Shown in pieces: positions 9,470-20,830 of a stretch of DNA of 38,356 bases. A program made the position numbers and the translations under genes. The DNA comes from Trueperaceae bacterium (GTDB lineage: Bacteria > Deinococcota > Deinococci > Deinococcales > Trueperaceae): positions 1,768-40,123 of the forward strand of contig JACFNR010000005.1 in assembly GCA_019454765.1 (NCBI GenBank), written 5' to 3'. Each line of letters begins with the position of its first letter. Positions within the stretch are counted from its first letter, which is position 1. The notes beneath the pieces were generated by a model. That model did no database searches and was not told where the DNA came from. It saw only the letters and a program-made list of their open reading frames with translations.

Positions 9470-10429
9470 TCACGCCTGCGACCCGCCGCCGCGCGCCTCC
9501 CACCACGCCACCAGCGTCTCGGCGAGGAGCCGAGCGGCGAGCAGGGCGCTGCGACCCGTGGGGTCGAGGTCGGGCGCGAGCTCCATGAGGTCGACGCCGA
9601 CGAGGCGGTTGCGGCGGGCCGTGGCCGCCACCAGGTCGCGCACCTGGCCGTACGTCAACCCCTCGGGTTCCGGGCTACCCGTGCCTGGCAGCTCGGCGGC
9701 GTCCAGCGCATCGACGTCCACGCTGAGGTAGACACTCTCGCCGCGCGGCAGGCGCTCGATGACGGCGGCGAGGTCGGCGCGGACGGCGCGGGCGCTCACC
9801 AGCTCGTGGCCGCGCGCCCTGGCGGCCGCGAACGCCTCGGAGTCGGCGCGCACCCCCCGCAGGCCGATGGTCGTGATCTTGACCAAGCCGGGCAGCGCCT
9901 CCACCGCCCGCCGGAACGGGCTCGAGTTGGCGTAGCGCGTGGCGTTGCGCTGCGCCGAGTAGTCGAGGTGCGCGTCGAGCTGCACCACGTGGAGGCGCGG
10001 CACGTCGCCGTAGGCGCGCAGCAGCGGGTAGCTCATGGAGTGATCGCCCCCCACGAAGACGGGCAGCTCCACGGCGGCGCGGAGCGCCGCGGCGGCGGCC
10101 TCCACCCGCGCGAGGCTCTCCCCCGTCTCGAGCTGCGCCACGTCGACGTCGCCCGCGTCGACCAGCGCGGCGCCGACCAGCCGGTGGGCGTCCGACTCGA
10201 AGTCGTAGTAGCCGGCGGGCCCCACCGCGTAGCGGCCCGTGGCGCTCCTCACGGCCGCCGGCCCGAAGCGCGCGCCCGGCCGGAAGCCGACCGCGAAGTC
10301 GTAGGGGACGCCCAGCACGCCGACGTGGAAGTCGCCGGCCGCGAGGCTCGTAAGCGACCGCTGCTCGGCCTTGAAGAACGTCGCCGGGCCGGTGAACGGC
10401 AGCTCGAGGTGGCGCGCCCTACCGGTCAC
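9470..10429 (-). CDS. hutG: ureohydrolase, probably formimidoylglutamase
   Basis: Arginase/agmatinase-fold enzyme with the binuclear manganese site: [21 protein letters not shown] and [14 protein letters not shown]. In this setting the likely reaction is formimino-glutamate to glutamate plus formamide, the last Hut step, because the three other Hut enzymes are adjacent. The GGDHS form is closer to the agmatinase branch than to the GGGHE form I recall from Bacillus HutG, so agmatinase activity cannot be excluded from sequence. It has 319 residues. The GTG start overlaps the hutH stop as GTGA, making it third in the valS-hutH-hutG chain. Confidence 0.75.
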   Translation of the reverse strand: MTGRARHLELPFTGPATFFKAEQRSLTSLAAGDFHVGVLGVPYDFAVGFRPGARFGPAAVRSATGRYAVGPAGYYDFESDAHRLVGAALVDAGDVDVAQLETGESLARVEAAAAALRAAVELPVFVGGDHSMSYPLLRAYGDVPRLHVVQLDAHLDYSAQRNATRYANSSPFRRAVEALPGLVKITTIGLRGVRADSEAFAAARARGHELVSARAVRADLAAVIERLPRGESVYLSVDVDALDAAELPGTGSPEPEGLTYGQVRDLVAATARRNRLVGVDLMELAPDLDPTGRSALLAARLLAETLVAWWEARGGGSQA

Positions 10430-11960
10430 CGGAGCTCCACGCCGGCGGCCTCCACGGCCGCCAGCAGGCTGCCGTCGACCACCGCCCCGTGCACGGCCTC
10501 GAGGTCGGGCTTGAGGTAGCGATCCGGCCCAAGGTGTGGCACGAGCTCCCGCAGGCGGGCGTGCGCGGCGGCGACGCCGCGGCCCGGCCTGAGCGGCGCC
10601 CGGAAGTCGACGCCCTGCGCGGCCGCCATGAGCTCCACCGCCAGCACGTAGCGGACGTTGCGCAGCACCGCGACGAGCTTGCGGGCGGCGTGCGCGCCCA
10701 TCGACACGTGGTCCTCCTGGTTGGCGCTCGTCGGTATCGAGTCGACCGACGCAGGGTGCGCGAGCACCTTGTTCTCGCTCACGAGCGCGGCGGCCGTGTA
10801 CTGCGCCACCATGAGGCCGGAGTTGAGGCCGCCGTGCTCCGTAAGGAAGCCGGGCAACCCCGACAGGGCGGGGTTCACGAGCTGCTCGACGCGGCGCTCC
10901 GAGACGTTGCCGAGCTCCGCCAACGCGATGGCGGCGTAGTCGGCCGCCAGCGCCAGCGGCTGCCCGTGGAAGTTGCCGGCGCTGATCACCTCGGCGGTCT
11001 CGCCCGCCGTCACGACGAGCGGGTTGTCCGTGACGGAGCGCAACTCGACCTCGACGACGGCGCGGACGTGGGCCAGGGCGTCGCGCGACGCGCCGTGCAC
11101 CTGCGGGACGGCGCGCAGGGAGTACGGGTCCTGGACGCGGTCGCAGTCCGCGTGGGAGAGGACGACCTCCGAGTCGGCGAGGAGCGCGCGCATGTTCGCC
11201 GCCACGGCGACGGCCCCTGGGTGCGGTCGCAGGCGCGTGACCGCCTCGCGGAACGGCGCGTGGCTCCCCAGCAACGCCTCCACGGTGGCGGCGGCCGCGA
11301 CGTCGGCGACGCGGGCGAGGCGCTCGGCGTCGAGGAGCGCCAGGACCAGGTGCGCCGTCATCAGCTGGGTGCCGTTGATGAGGGCAAGGCCCTCCTTGGC
11401 GGCCAGCTCCAGCGGGGCGAGACCCACCCGCGCCAACGCGGCGCGGCCCGGGAGGTGGTCGCCGCCGACCTCGGCCTCCCCCTCGCCTATCAGCACCAGC
11501 GCCATGTGCGCGAGGGGGGCGAGGTCGCCCGACGCGCCGACGCTGCCCTGGGCCGGGATCACCGGGTGGACGCCCCGCTCGAGCAGGGCGGCCAGGAGCT
11601 CGACCACCTCCGGCCGGACGCCGGAGGCGCCCAGGGCCAGCGACTGGGCGCGCAGGAGGAGCATGGCGCGCACCACGTCGGTGGGTAACGCCTCCCCGAC
11701 GCCGACCGCGTGAGATAGCAGCAGGTTGCGCTGCAGGGCGACGACGTCGCCCTGCGCGATGCGCGTTGCGGCGAAGCGTCCGAAGCCCGTCGTCACGCCG
11801 TAGACGGTGTCGCCCCGGGCCAGGAGCTCGTCGACGTACGCGCGGTTGCGCGCCAGCCGCTCGCGCGCGGTGCTGCCCAGCGTGACGGCACCACCGTGCC
11901 GCGCCACGCGCTCCAGCGCCTGTGGCGTCAGTTCCGACCCCAGGGCGAACGGCGTGACGC

Positions 11961-11964
<4 letters not shown>
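10426..11964 (-). CDS. hutH: histidine ammonia-lyase
   Basis: First step of histidine degradation: deamination of L-histidine to trans-urocanate. The Ala-Ser-Gly triad that cyclises to the MIO cofactor is at about residues 144-146 in [19 protein letters not shown]. Other family segments are [54 protein letters not shown] and [15 protein letters not shown]. It has 512 residues, normal for HutH. The GTG start at 11964 overlaps the valS stop as GTGA, so it is probably translated by coupling from valS and shares its T-box leader. Confidence 0.97.
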
Positions 11965-14609
<2,645 letters not shown>

Positions 14610-14945
14610 CCCAGCCTCCGGTCACGGCGCTCTGCGCGCCCGCCGGAGGCGCCGCAGCGACGACGCGGCCCCGTCCGGCGACTGCGGACGAGGCGACTAC
14701 CCCGCGGTACCACCGCAGTTCCCCTCGCGCGCGAGGGGCACTCGATCGTCCGCACTATCGCGGCGGCAAGCGGGGGTTCTACTGCCCGGGGGCTCGCGCC
14801 TATCGGGTTTCCTCCCCACGCGCGCCCCGTCCGGGGCGCCGGCGGGCGACGTTCTGCGCTGCACCTCGCCCGGGCTCGCACCCGGCGACGCCGGCTCGGG
14901 CTCTCTGTCAGGTGCGGTCGGCGCCTACTCCTCCCGCCACTCGGA
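14610..14945 (-). promoter_or_regulatory. T-box riboswitch, valine-specific (GUC specifier)
   Basis: This covers the 360-nt region between mrp and valS on the minus strand. Stem I closes with GGCGGG/CCCGCC and GCACCT/AGGTGC. The specifier loop has the loop-E pair AGUA (14929-14926) and GAA (14854-14852), followed by GUC at 14850-14848, a valine codon matching valS. The distal part has the typical CAGAGAG and GGUGCGAG elements. The T-box motif UGGUACCGCG is at 14712-14703, within a GCGGUGGUACCGCGG antiterminator-like element. A 9-bp pair UGCGGACGA/UCGUCCGCA brackets it. No U-run follows any stem, so control may be translational. Confidence 0.9.
14614..14650 (-). promoter_or_regulatory. hairpin sequestering the valS ribosome binding site
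   Basis: On the minus strand GCCTCCGG (14650-14643) is perfectly complementary to CCGGAGGC (14621-14614), which contains the valS ribosome site 4 nt before ATG 14609. An inner GGCGC/GCGCC pairing extends the stem. This structure would mask initiation unless it is opened. Confidence 0.6.
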
Positions 14946-14950
14946 TGATA
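14945..14950 (-). promoter_or_regulatory. -10 box for the T-box/valS/hutH/hutG operon
   Basis: TATCAT on the minus strand lies just before stem I of the T-box. CTGAAC about 18 nt upstream is a weak -35 match. Transcription would start near 14938, right at the base of stem I. Confidence 0.5.
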
Positions 14951-14970
14951 GCACCGCGGCGCGGGGCCGT

Positions 14971-16026
14971 TCAGCCGACCATGGGCAGGCTGTTCACGGA
15001 CTGGATGCTCACCTGACCCGCCATGCGCCGCGTGGCGCGGCGGAGCTCGACGGCGCTGGGGTCGTCGGGGTGCGACACCACCAGCGGCGTGCCGCTGTCG
15101 CCGCTCTCCCGCAGCGCCCGCGTGATGGGTACCTGGCCCAACAGGGGCAGGTTCTCGGACGCCGCCCACCGCTCCGCGCCCCCCTCGCCGAAGATGTGGT
15201 CCTTCGTGCCGTCGGGAAGGGCGTAGTAGCTCATGTTCTCGATGACCCCCAGGACGGGTATGTGCGTCTTGCGCGCCATGGTGTAGGCGCGGCGCACGTC
15301 GACGAGCGCCATGTCCTGCGGGGTGGTGACGAGCACCATGCCCGTGACGGGCACGAGCTGCGACAACGACAGCTGCACGTCGCCGGTGCCGGGCGGGAGG
15401 TCGACCACGAGGTAATCGAGTTCGCCCCACACGGTCTGCTTGAGGAGCTGAGTCAACGTGCCGTGCAGGATAGGGCCGCGCCAGGTGAGCGCCTGGCCGT
15501 CCTCGACGAGGTTGGCGATCGAGATGACCTTCACGCCGTGGTTGCGAAGGGGCAGGATGTGCTTCTCGTCGTCGGCCATGAGGCGCTTGCCCTCGACGCC
15601 GTACATCTTGCCCTGGCTGGGGCCGTAGATGTCGGCGTCGAGCAGGCCCACGAGCGCCCCCTCGAGGCTGAGCGAGGCGGCGAGGTTGGCGGCCATGGTC
15701 GACTTGCCGACGCCCCCCTTGCCCGAACCGACGGCGATGACGTTGCGCACGCCGGGGAGCGGCATCTGCGTGGGACCCCTCACGACCGAGCCGAAGGTCA
15801 GCTCGACCTTGTCGACGCCCAGGTCCTTCTTGATGGCGGCCCTGATGTCCTGCTCGATCTTGGCCTTCATCGGGCAGGCCGGGGTGGTGAGGGTGACCTC
15901 GAGCTTGACGGTGTCGTCACTCACCTCCACGCTGTCGACCATGCCGAGCGTGACGAGGTCTTGGTGGAGCTCCGGGTCGTTGACGCCCTTCAGGGCCTCG
16001 AGTACGCGTTCGCGGGTGACTGCCAT
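14971..16026 (-). CDS. Mrp/ApbC/NBP35-type iron-sulfur cluster carrier ATPase
   Basis: Predicted cytoplasmic P-loop scaffold that delivers Fe-S clusters. The N-terminus (about residues 1-80) is a MIP18/DUF59 domain with ALKGVNDPELHQDLVTLGMV and the TTPACPMK Cys segment. The rest is the ParA/MinD-like ATPase with a deviant Walker A GSGKGGVGKST, switch DADIYGPSQG, DYLVVDLPPGTGD and GVIENMSY. The usual C-terminal CxxC pair is not evident: the segment after ENMSYY reads ALPDGTKDHIFGEGG with no Cys. ATG 16026 gives 351 residues. No ribosome site precedes it; TAACCT lies about 5 nt upstream, so a leaderless message is plausible. Confidence 0.9.
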   Translation of the reverse strand: MAVTRERVLEALKGVNDPELHQDLVTLGMVDSVEVSDDTVKLEVTLTTPACPMKAKIEQDIRAAIKKDLGVDKVELTFGSVVRGPTQMPLPGVRNVIAVGSGKGGVGKSTMAANLAASLSLEGALVGLLDADIYGPSQGKMYGVEGKRLMADDEKHILPLRNHGVKVISIANLVEDGQALTWRGPILHGTLTQLLKQTVWGELDYLVVDLPPGTGDVQLSLSQLVPVTGMVLVTTPQDMALVDVRRAYTMARKTHIPVLGVIENMSYYALPDGTKDHIFGEGGAERWAASENLPLLGQVPITRALRESGDSGTPLVVSHPDDPSAVELRRATRRMAGQVSIQSVNSLPMVG

Positions 16027-16096
16027 ACGTAAGGTTAAGCGTACCAACGCACCGCGCGCCCGCGTGCACGTACCGTGACCAACGCCGGCCAACGCC

Positions 16097-16125
16097 TTGT
16101 GACGCCCTCGTCGCCTGGCTATACT
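16097..16125 (+). promoter_or_regulatory. promoter giving a probably leaderless mRNA
   Basis: TTGTGA (16097-16102), a 17-nt spacer and TATACT (16120-16125). The expected transcription start, 7-9 nt downstream, coincides with the GTG at 16134, and no ribosome site is present. This is a leaderless arrangement of the kind common in Deinococcus. Confidence 0.6.
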
Positions 16126-16133
16126 CGCATGGC

Positions 16134-17636
16134 GTGGATCAAGCCGGGCGTTTTCAACGCAGCGAGCGACTCAGGAGCGACGGCGGCATCGTCACGAGCC
16201 TGGGCGTCGACGTCGTCACCGGCCTGGCGGTCCTCATCTACGACTTCCCGGGGGCGCCGCGCCTCAGGCAGGGCGCGCAGGCGATCGCGGGCGTCCCGAC
16301 GCCGGTGGCGGCCTGGGTCGACGGGGAGCGCGGCACGCTCGTGGTTGCCTACCCGAGCGACGCCACCCTGGTGGCCCCCGGCGAGGCGGTGGTCGACGAC
16401 CACTTCGTGCTCCAGGCCCTGACCATCCTCCGCGACGCGGCCGCCCGCGGCCTGGCTCACGGCGACCTGCACGCCGGGCGCTTCCTTTGGGCCGAGCGGC
16501 GCCTGTACCTCGAGGGGTACGGCGTGCCGTGGCAGGCCGACCTCCCTGCCGCGGCCGGCCAGGCGCTCAACCTCGCGCTGCGCAAGGACCTGCGGCAGGC
16601 GGCGGCCGCGCTCCTGGAGCTGGGCGTGAAGGGGATCAGTTCCGAGGTCGCCGCGGCGCTCAAGGCGGCGACCGCCGGCACGAGCGCCACGGACGCCGCC
16701 GGGCTGCAGGCCGTCGTCCGGCGGCTCGCGGGCGGCGCCGTGAAGGTCCCGTCGGCGGGCTTCGGCGACATCGTCCTGCCCGTGGCCCCGAAGCAGCAGC
16801 ACCCGACCGAGGGCGGCCCACTCGACCTCGACGCGCTCGAGTTCACCGTGCCGCCCGCCACGCCCGTGGCCGGCGTCGACTTCGACCCTCACGACGTGGT
16901 CGGCACCATGGGCGCCCCGCCGAGCGTCTCCGCCACCCGCACCGACATGCGCGTCGACCCGAGCGTCTACGCCGACGAGGTCGCGGCACCGCGCGACGCG
17001 CCCCCGGTGGGCGCGCCCTCGGTTGGCGCGCCCCCGGCGCCCACCCAACCGGCGGCCGAACCGGACCCGATCACGCTCCATAGCGACCCCGGCGGCACCG
17101 TGCTCAGGACCGGACCCAGCACCCCCGCCCCGTCCGACGGCGGGTTCGTCAAGAACCTGCCGCCGGGCGCCACCTACCGCGCCGGGAGCCTCGACGAGGC
17201 GCTGCGGCCGGCCCCGATCCGCGTTGGCGACGAGGCCGACCGCCGCCAGGGGCGCCGGTCGTGGCGCGGCCCCGCGCTGCTACTGCTGCTGCTACTCGCC
17301 GTCGTGCTCGGCAGCTTCCTCGCGCTGCGGGCGCAGCGCTCCTCCGGCCTCGGCAACGTGGAGGCCGCCACGGTGCGTCACCTGGTCGACGTGCGCGTCA
17401 CGCCCGGCAACCTGCCGCCGGTGAGCCTGGTGGTCGACAGGAGCCCGGACGGCTCCCTCTACTCGCCCGGCACGATCATCGGTTCGGTGCCGCGCCGCGT
17501 GGCGTTCGACGCCAACGGGGTCTGGGTCGTCCACGCCCAGTTCCAGGGCCGCTCCAGCACGAGCGTGACGCTGCGCGTGCCGGACGAGTCCGTCATCACC
17601 CTCGACTTCCCGGAGCCGGGACAGACGGCGCCGTGA
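16134..17636 (+). CDS. predicted transmembrane pseudokinase
   Basis: The first ~200 residues follow the protein-kinase order but lack catalytic residues. A D..TG..V element (26-36) has Tyr36 where the beta-3 Lys should be. The catalytic loop reads HGDLHAGR (109-116), keeping the Asp but with Arg in place of the metal-binding Asn. The DFG position reads GYG (128-130). Residues ~225-375 are a Pro/Ala/Asp-rich, probably disordered linker, followed by one membrane segment (~380-399) and a beta-rich, probably extracytoplasmic C-terminus (~405-500). The role is unknown; a scaffold or sensor is inference. The start is GTG 16134, fixed by the promoter position. guaA follows after 35 nt. Confidence 0.7.
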   Translation: MDQAGRFQRSERLRSDGGIVTSLGVDVVTGLAVLIYDFPGAPRLRQGAQAIAGVPTPVAAWVDGERGTLVVAYPSDATLVAPGEAVVDDHFVLQALTILRDAAARGLAHGDLHAGRFLWAERRLYLEGYGVPWQADLPAAAGQALNLALRKDLRQAAAALLELGVKGISSEVAAALKAATAGTSATDAAGLQAVVRRLAGGAVKVPSAGFGDIVLPVAPKQQHPTEGGPLDLDALEFTVPPATPVAGVDFDPHDVVGTMGAPPSVSATRTDMRVDPSVYADEVAAPRDAPPVGAPSVGAPPAPTQPAAEPDPITLHSDPGGTVLRTGPSTPAPSDGGFVKNLPPGATYRAGSLDEALRPAPIRVGDEADRRQGRRSWRGPALLLLLLLAVVLGSFLALRAQRSSGLGNVEAATVRHLVDVRVTPGNLPPVSLVVDRSPDGSLYSPGTIIGSVPRRVAFDANGVWVVHAQFQGRSSTSVTLRVPDESVITLDFPEPGQTAP

Positions 17637-17671
17637 CGACCGGCGCCCGCGCCGGCCAGGGAGAGAACACA

Positions 17672-19207
17672 GTGCCCAAGAGCATCGTCGTGATCGATTA
17701 CGGCTCGCAGTTCAGCCGCCTGATCACTCGTCGCCTTCGCGAACTCAACGTCCACTCGGTCATCCTGCCCGCCGCCTCGTCGGTGGAGCGGATCCTGTCT
17801 CAACGGCCGGCGGCGCTGGTGCTGTCGGGGGGGCCCAACAGCGTCACCGACCCGGGTGCCCCCGGCATCGCCCCAGGCCTGTTGGAGCTCGGCCTGCCGG
17901 TGCTGGGGATCTGTTACGGGATGCAGCTCCTGGCGCGCGAGCTCGGCGGCTCCGTCGGTGGCGGGAGCGCCCGCGAGTACGGCAAGGCGGTGCTGCGCGA
18001 GCGCCGCGGTTCCCTCTTCGACGGCATCGACGGTGAGTTCGTCGCCTGGATGAGTCACGGCGACGCCGTGACCGCCCTGCCCCCCGGCTTCACGGCTCAG
18101 GCGACGACGGAGCATGGCGTCGTGGCGGCGATGGCAGACGCCTCACGCGGGCTCTACGGGCTGCAGTTCCACCCCGAGGTCAACCACACGCCGCGCGGCA
18201 TGGCGGTGCTGGAGCGCTTCGTCGACCTGGCGGGCGTCCCACGCGACTGGACCGCCGCCAACATCGTCGAGGCCGCGGTCGCCGACGTGCGCGCCAGGGT
18301 GGGCGACGAGCGGGTGCTGCTCGGCATCTCCGGCGGCGTCGACTCCACCACGCTCGGGCTGCTCCTTAACCGCGCGATCGGCGACAGGCTCGTGGCCGTG
18401 TTCGTCGACCACGGCCTCCTCCGCCAGGGCGAGGCGCGCGAGGTCGCTGCCGCCCTGCGCGACCTGGGGGTCGACCTCACGGTCGTCGACGCCGCCGACC
18501 GCTTCGTCACGGCGCTGGCGGGCGTGACCGACCCCGAGGCGAAGCGCAAGACGATCGGCCGCGAGTTCATCGAGGTCTTCACGGCCGAGGCGCGGCGCTC
18601 CCAGGCGGGCGGCGGCCCCATCCGCTTCCTGGCGCAAGGCACGCTCTACCCGGACGTCATCGAGTCCGCCGGCGTGCCGGGGGCGGCGAACATCAAGTCC
18701 CACCACAACGTCGGCGGCCTGCCGGCCGACCTGGGGTTCGAGCTGGTGGAGCCGTTCAGGGACCTCTTCAAGGACGAGGTCCGCGAGGTCGCGGCGCAGC
18801 TCGGGCTCGACCCGGTGCTGCGGGAGCGCCACCCCTTCCCCGGCCCCGGCCTGGCGGTGCGGATCATCGGCGAGGTCACCCCGGCCCGCCTCGACGCGCT
18901 CAGGCGGGTGGACCACGTCTTCATCTCCGCTTTGCGCGAGTTCGGCCTGTACGGCGCCACCTGGCAGGCGTTCGCGGTCCTCACGGACCTGCGCTCCGTC
19001 GGGGTCATGGGCGACGGTCGCACCTACGGCCACACGGTGGCGCTGCGCGCCGTGTCGAGCGTCGACGGCATGACCGCCGACTGGACGCGCCTGCCGCACG
19101 AGTTCCTCGCCACGGTCGCCAACCGGGTCGTGAACGAGGTGCCCGAGGTCAACCGCGTGGTCTACGACATCACGAGCAAGCCGCCGGCGACGATCGAATG
19201 GGAGTGA
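17672..19207 (+). CDS. guaA: GMP synthase (glutamine-hydrolysing)
   Basis: Converts XMP to GMP using glutamine and ATP. The class I amidotransferase domain (about 1-190) has the nucleophile in GICYGMQLL and the His-Glu pair in FHPEVNHT. The ATP pyrophosphatase domain has the PP-loop [12 protein letters not shown]. The C-terminal dimerisation domain ends in the family signature [12 protein letters not shown]. It has 511 residues, normal length. GTG 17672 has GGGAGA upstream and [14 protein letters not shown] fits the family start. It overlaps the next gene. Confidence 0.97.
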   Translation: MPKSIVVIDYGSQFSRLITRRLRELNVHSVILPAASSVERILSQRPAALVLSGGPNSVTDPGAPGIAPGLLELGLPVLGICYGMQLLARELGGSVGGGSAREYGKAVLRERRGSLFDGIDGEFVAWMSHGDAVTALPPGFTAQATTEHGVVAAMADASRGLYGLQFHPEVNHTPRGMAVLERFVDLAGVPRDWTAANIVEAAVADVRARVGDERVLLGISGGVDSTTLGLLLNRAIGDRLVAVFVDHGLLRQGEAREVAAALRDLGVDLTVVDAADRFVTALAGVTDPEAKRKTIGREFIEVFTAEARRSQAGGGPIRFLAQGTLYPDVIESAGVPGAANIKSHHNVGGLPADLGFELVEPFRDLFKDEVREVAAQLGLDPVLRERHPFPGPGLAVRIIGEVTPARLDALRRVDHVFISALREFGLYGATWQAFAVLTDLRSVGVMGDGRTYGHTVALRAVSSVDGMTADWTRLPHEFLATVANRVVNEVPEVNRVVYDITSKPPATIEWE

Positions 19208-19683
19208 CGACCTCGCCTGCGGCGCGCACCTGGTTGGTGAAGTCCGAACCGGACTGCTACCCGTACCGCGCCCTCGTGGCCGACGGCCGCACCGCCTGGG
19301 ACGGCGTGCGGAACTACCAGGCGCGCAACTACATGCGCGACGCCATGCGCGAGGGCGACCTCGTCCTCTTCTACCACTCGAGCACCGCGCTGCCCGCCGT
19401 CGTCGGCCTCGCGCGGGTGGCGAGCGGCGCCTACCCCGACCCGACCCAGTTCGATCCGCACGGCGAGTACTACGACCCCAAGGCGACGCCCGACGAGCCG
19501 CGCTGGTTCCTCGTCGACCTCGAACCGGTGCGCGAGCTCGCCCGCCCCGTGACGCTGGCGGAGATGCGCGGCGACCCCGGCCTCGAGGGGATGCAGCTCC
19601 TGGCACGCGGCAACCGCCTCAGCGTCATGCCGGTCGAGGAGCGCCACTTCCGGCGGGTGCTGGAGCTCGCGGCCGGCGCCTGA
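19198..19683 (+). CDS. EVE-domain protein (thymocyte nuclear protein 1 family)
   Basis: A single EVE domain spans almost all 161 residues: [12 protein letters not shown], the highly conserved [27 protein letters not shown] and [11 protein letters not shown] domains belong to the PUA-like fold and are thought to bind modified bases in nucleic acids; the target here is unknown. The ATG start lies 10 nt inside guaA; a GTG at 19204 (GTGA overlap) is the alternative. Confidence 0.9.
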   Translation: MGVTTSPAARTWLVKSEPDCYPYRALVADGRTAWDGVRNYQARNYMRDAMREGDLVLFYHSSTALPAVVGLARVASGAYPDPTQFDPHGEYYDPKATPDEPRWFLVDLEPVRELARPVTLAEMRGDPGLEGMQLLARGNRLSVMPVEERHFRRVLELAAGA

Positions 19684-19742
19684 GCGCCCCCGCTGGCGGC
19701 ACCCTCCGGTGAGCCCTTACCCGGGCGGCGTCGACCCGGTGG

Positions 19743-19748
19743 TAGCAT
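19743..19748 (+). promoter_or_regulatory. candidate -10 box for hrcA, near-leaderless
   Basis: TAGCAT sits 7 nt before the hrcA ATG with no ribosome site between, again suggesting a leaderless transcript. No clear -35 and no CIRCE operator (TTAGCACTC-N9-GAGTGCTAA) are visible here. Confidence 0.35.
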
Positions 19749-19755
19749 CTGGCTC

Positions 19756-20712
19756 ATGAAGGAGCGGCGCGCGAGGGTCCTCGAGCTCGTGGCGGAAGCC
19801 TACATCGCCACGGCGCACCCCGTCGCGTCGTCTCACATCGCCGCGCAGCTCGAGGTCAGTCCCGCCACCGTGCGCTACGACTTCGGCTCCCTCGAAGACG
19901 CCGGGCTGTTGCAGCAGCCGCACACCTCCGCCGGCCGCATCCCCACCGTGCTCGGTTTCAGGACGTACGCCGCCGGCTTCCTTCCCCCCAAGCCGCTGGC
20001 GGCCCCGCAGCGGGCGCGCCTCGACGAGCGGTTGAAGGGCGCAGTGGGCGACGACCTCTTCAACCTCGCCTCCCGCTTGGCGGCCGAGTTGTCCGGTTAC
20101 GCCGTCACGCTGCGGCTACCCGCCGACGCCACCATGAACATCCTCGAGATCCACCTCTCGCCCCTCAGCGCCAGCCGGATGTTGGCCGTGGTGGTGCTCG
20201 AGAACGGCCTCGTGCGCCAGCTCGGGGTGACCGTCGACCCCATCCCGACCGACGACGTCATCGACGACGCGGAGCGGAACCTGCGTCAGCTGTCGCAACC
20301 GGTCGGAGAGGTGCCGGCCGCCCTCCTGGACATCGCCAAGCGCGCGGGGGCGGAGCTGAGCCGGACGTTGCAGGCGCTCGCGGCGGCGTGGAGCGATCTC
20401 CACCCCCCGCGCGTGTTCCGGGAGGGCATCGGGCGTCTCCTGGCGGAGCCGGAGGGGGCGGACCCGGCCTTCGTGCGCTCCGCGCTCGAGCAGCTGGAGG
20501 AGGACGCCCCGGCCACCGACGACGCCAGCCTCACCCTGGAACTCGACGACCGGGTGGCGCGGCTCTGCGCCGCTTTCGCCCTCGGCCGGACGACGGGGCA
20601 GCTGACGCTGGTCGGACCGGCCCGCATGCGTTACGGCGAAGCCTTCTCGGTGGCCCAGGGGCTGGCGCGCGCGCTCGAGCGACCGCACGCCCACGGGGCG
20701 GTCAGCGGCTGA
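19756..20712 (+). CDS. hrcA: heat-inducible transcription repressor HrcA
   Basis: Represses chaperone operons by binding CIRCE, with GroEL as co-regulator in studied bacteria. The N-terminal winged helix includes ARVLELVAEAYIATAHPVAS, SPATVRYDFGSLEDAGLL and the hallmark PHTSAGRIPT. The GAF-like core contains LEIHLSPLSASRMLAVVVLENG. It has 318 residues, slightly shorter than the ~340 typical. It is not next to grpE/dnaK here, so its targets are elsewhere. Confidence 0.9.
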   Translation: MKERRARVLELVAEAYIATAHPVASSHIAAQLEVSPATVRYDFGSLEDAGLLQQPHTSAGRIPTVLGFRTYAAGFLPPKPLAAPQRARLDERLKGAVGDDLFNLASRLAAELSGYAVTLRLPADATMNILEIHLSPLSASRMLAVVVLENGLVRQLGVTVDPIPTDDVIDDAERNLRQLSQPVGEVPAALLDIAKRAGAELSRTLQALAAAWSDLHPPRVFREGIGRLLAEPEGADPAFVRSALEQLEEDAPATDDASLTLELDDRVARLCAAFALGRTTGQLTLVGPARMRYGEAFSVAQGLARALERPHAHGAVSG

Positions 20713-20798
20713 GCCGGACGGCGGGCGAGCACCACGAAGCGGCCCACGGAGACGCTCCCCAACGGAAAATCTCACACCCCGGGGGACCGCCCCGGCAC

Positions 20799-20804
20799 TA
20801 TGCT
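20799..20804 (+). promoter_or_regulatory. candidate -10 box for the roadblock/coiled-coil block
   Basis: TATGCT lies 26 nt before the ATG at 20831. The leader includes GAGGAGG and AAGGAG. The -35 region is not recognisable. Confidence 0.35.
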
Positions 20805-20830
20805 CCGCAGCGAGGAGGGGAAGGAGCGGC

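Noticed and set aside
14610-14970. Open frames crossing the valS leader region on both strands
   Set aside because: The stretch is explained by the T-box RNA. The readings are Arg-rich without domains, and no ribosome site fits.
16117-17081. Antisense open frames within the pseudokinase gene
   Set aside because: They lack any recognisable motif, and the sense frame has kinase-like motifs, a membrane segment and a good promoter.
19684-19755. CIRCE operator for HrcA autoregulation
   Set aside because: No TTAGCACTC/GAGTGCTAA inverted repeat is present before hrcA or elsewhere in the gaps I read.
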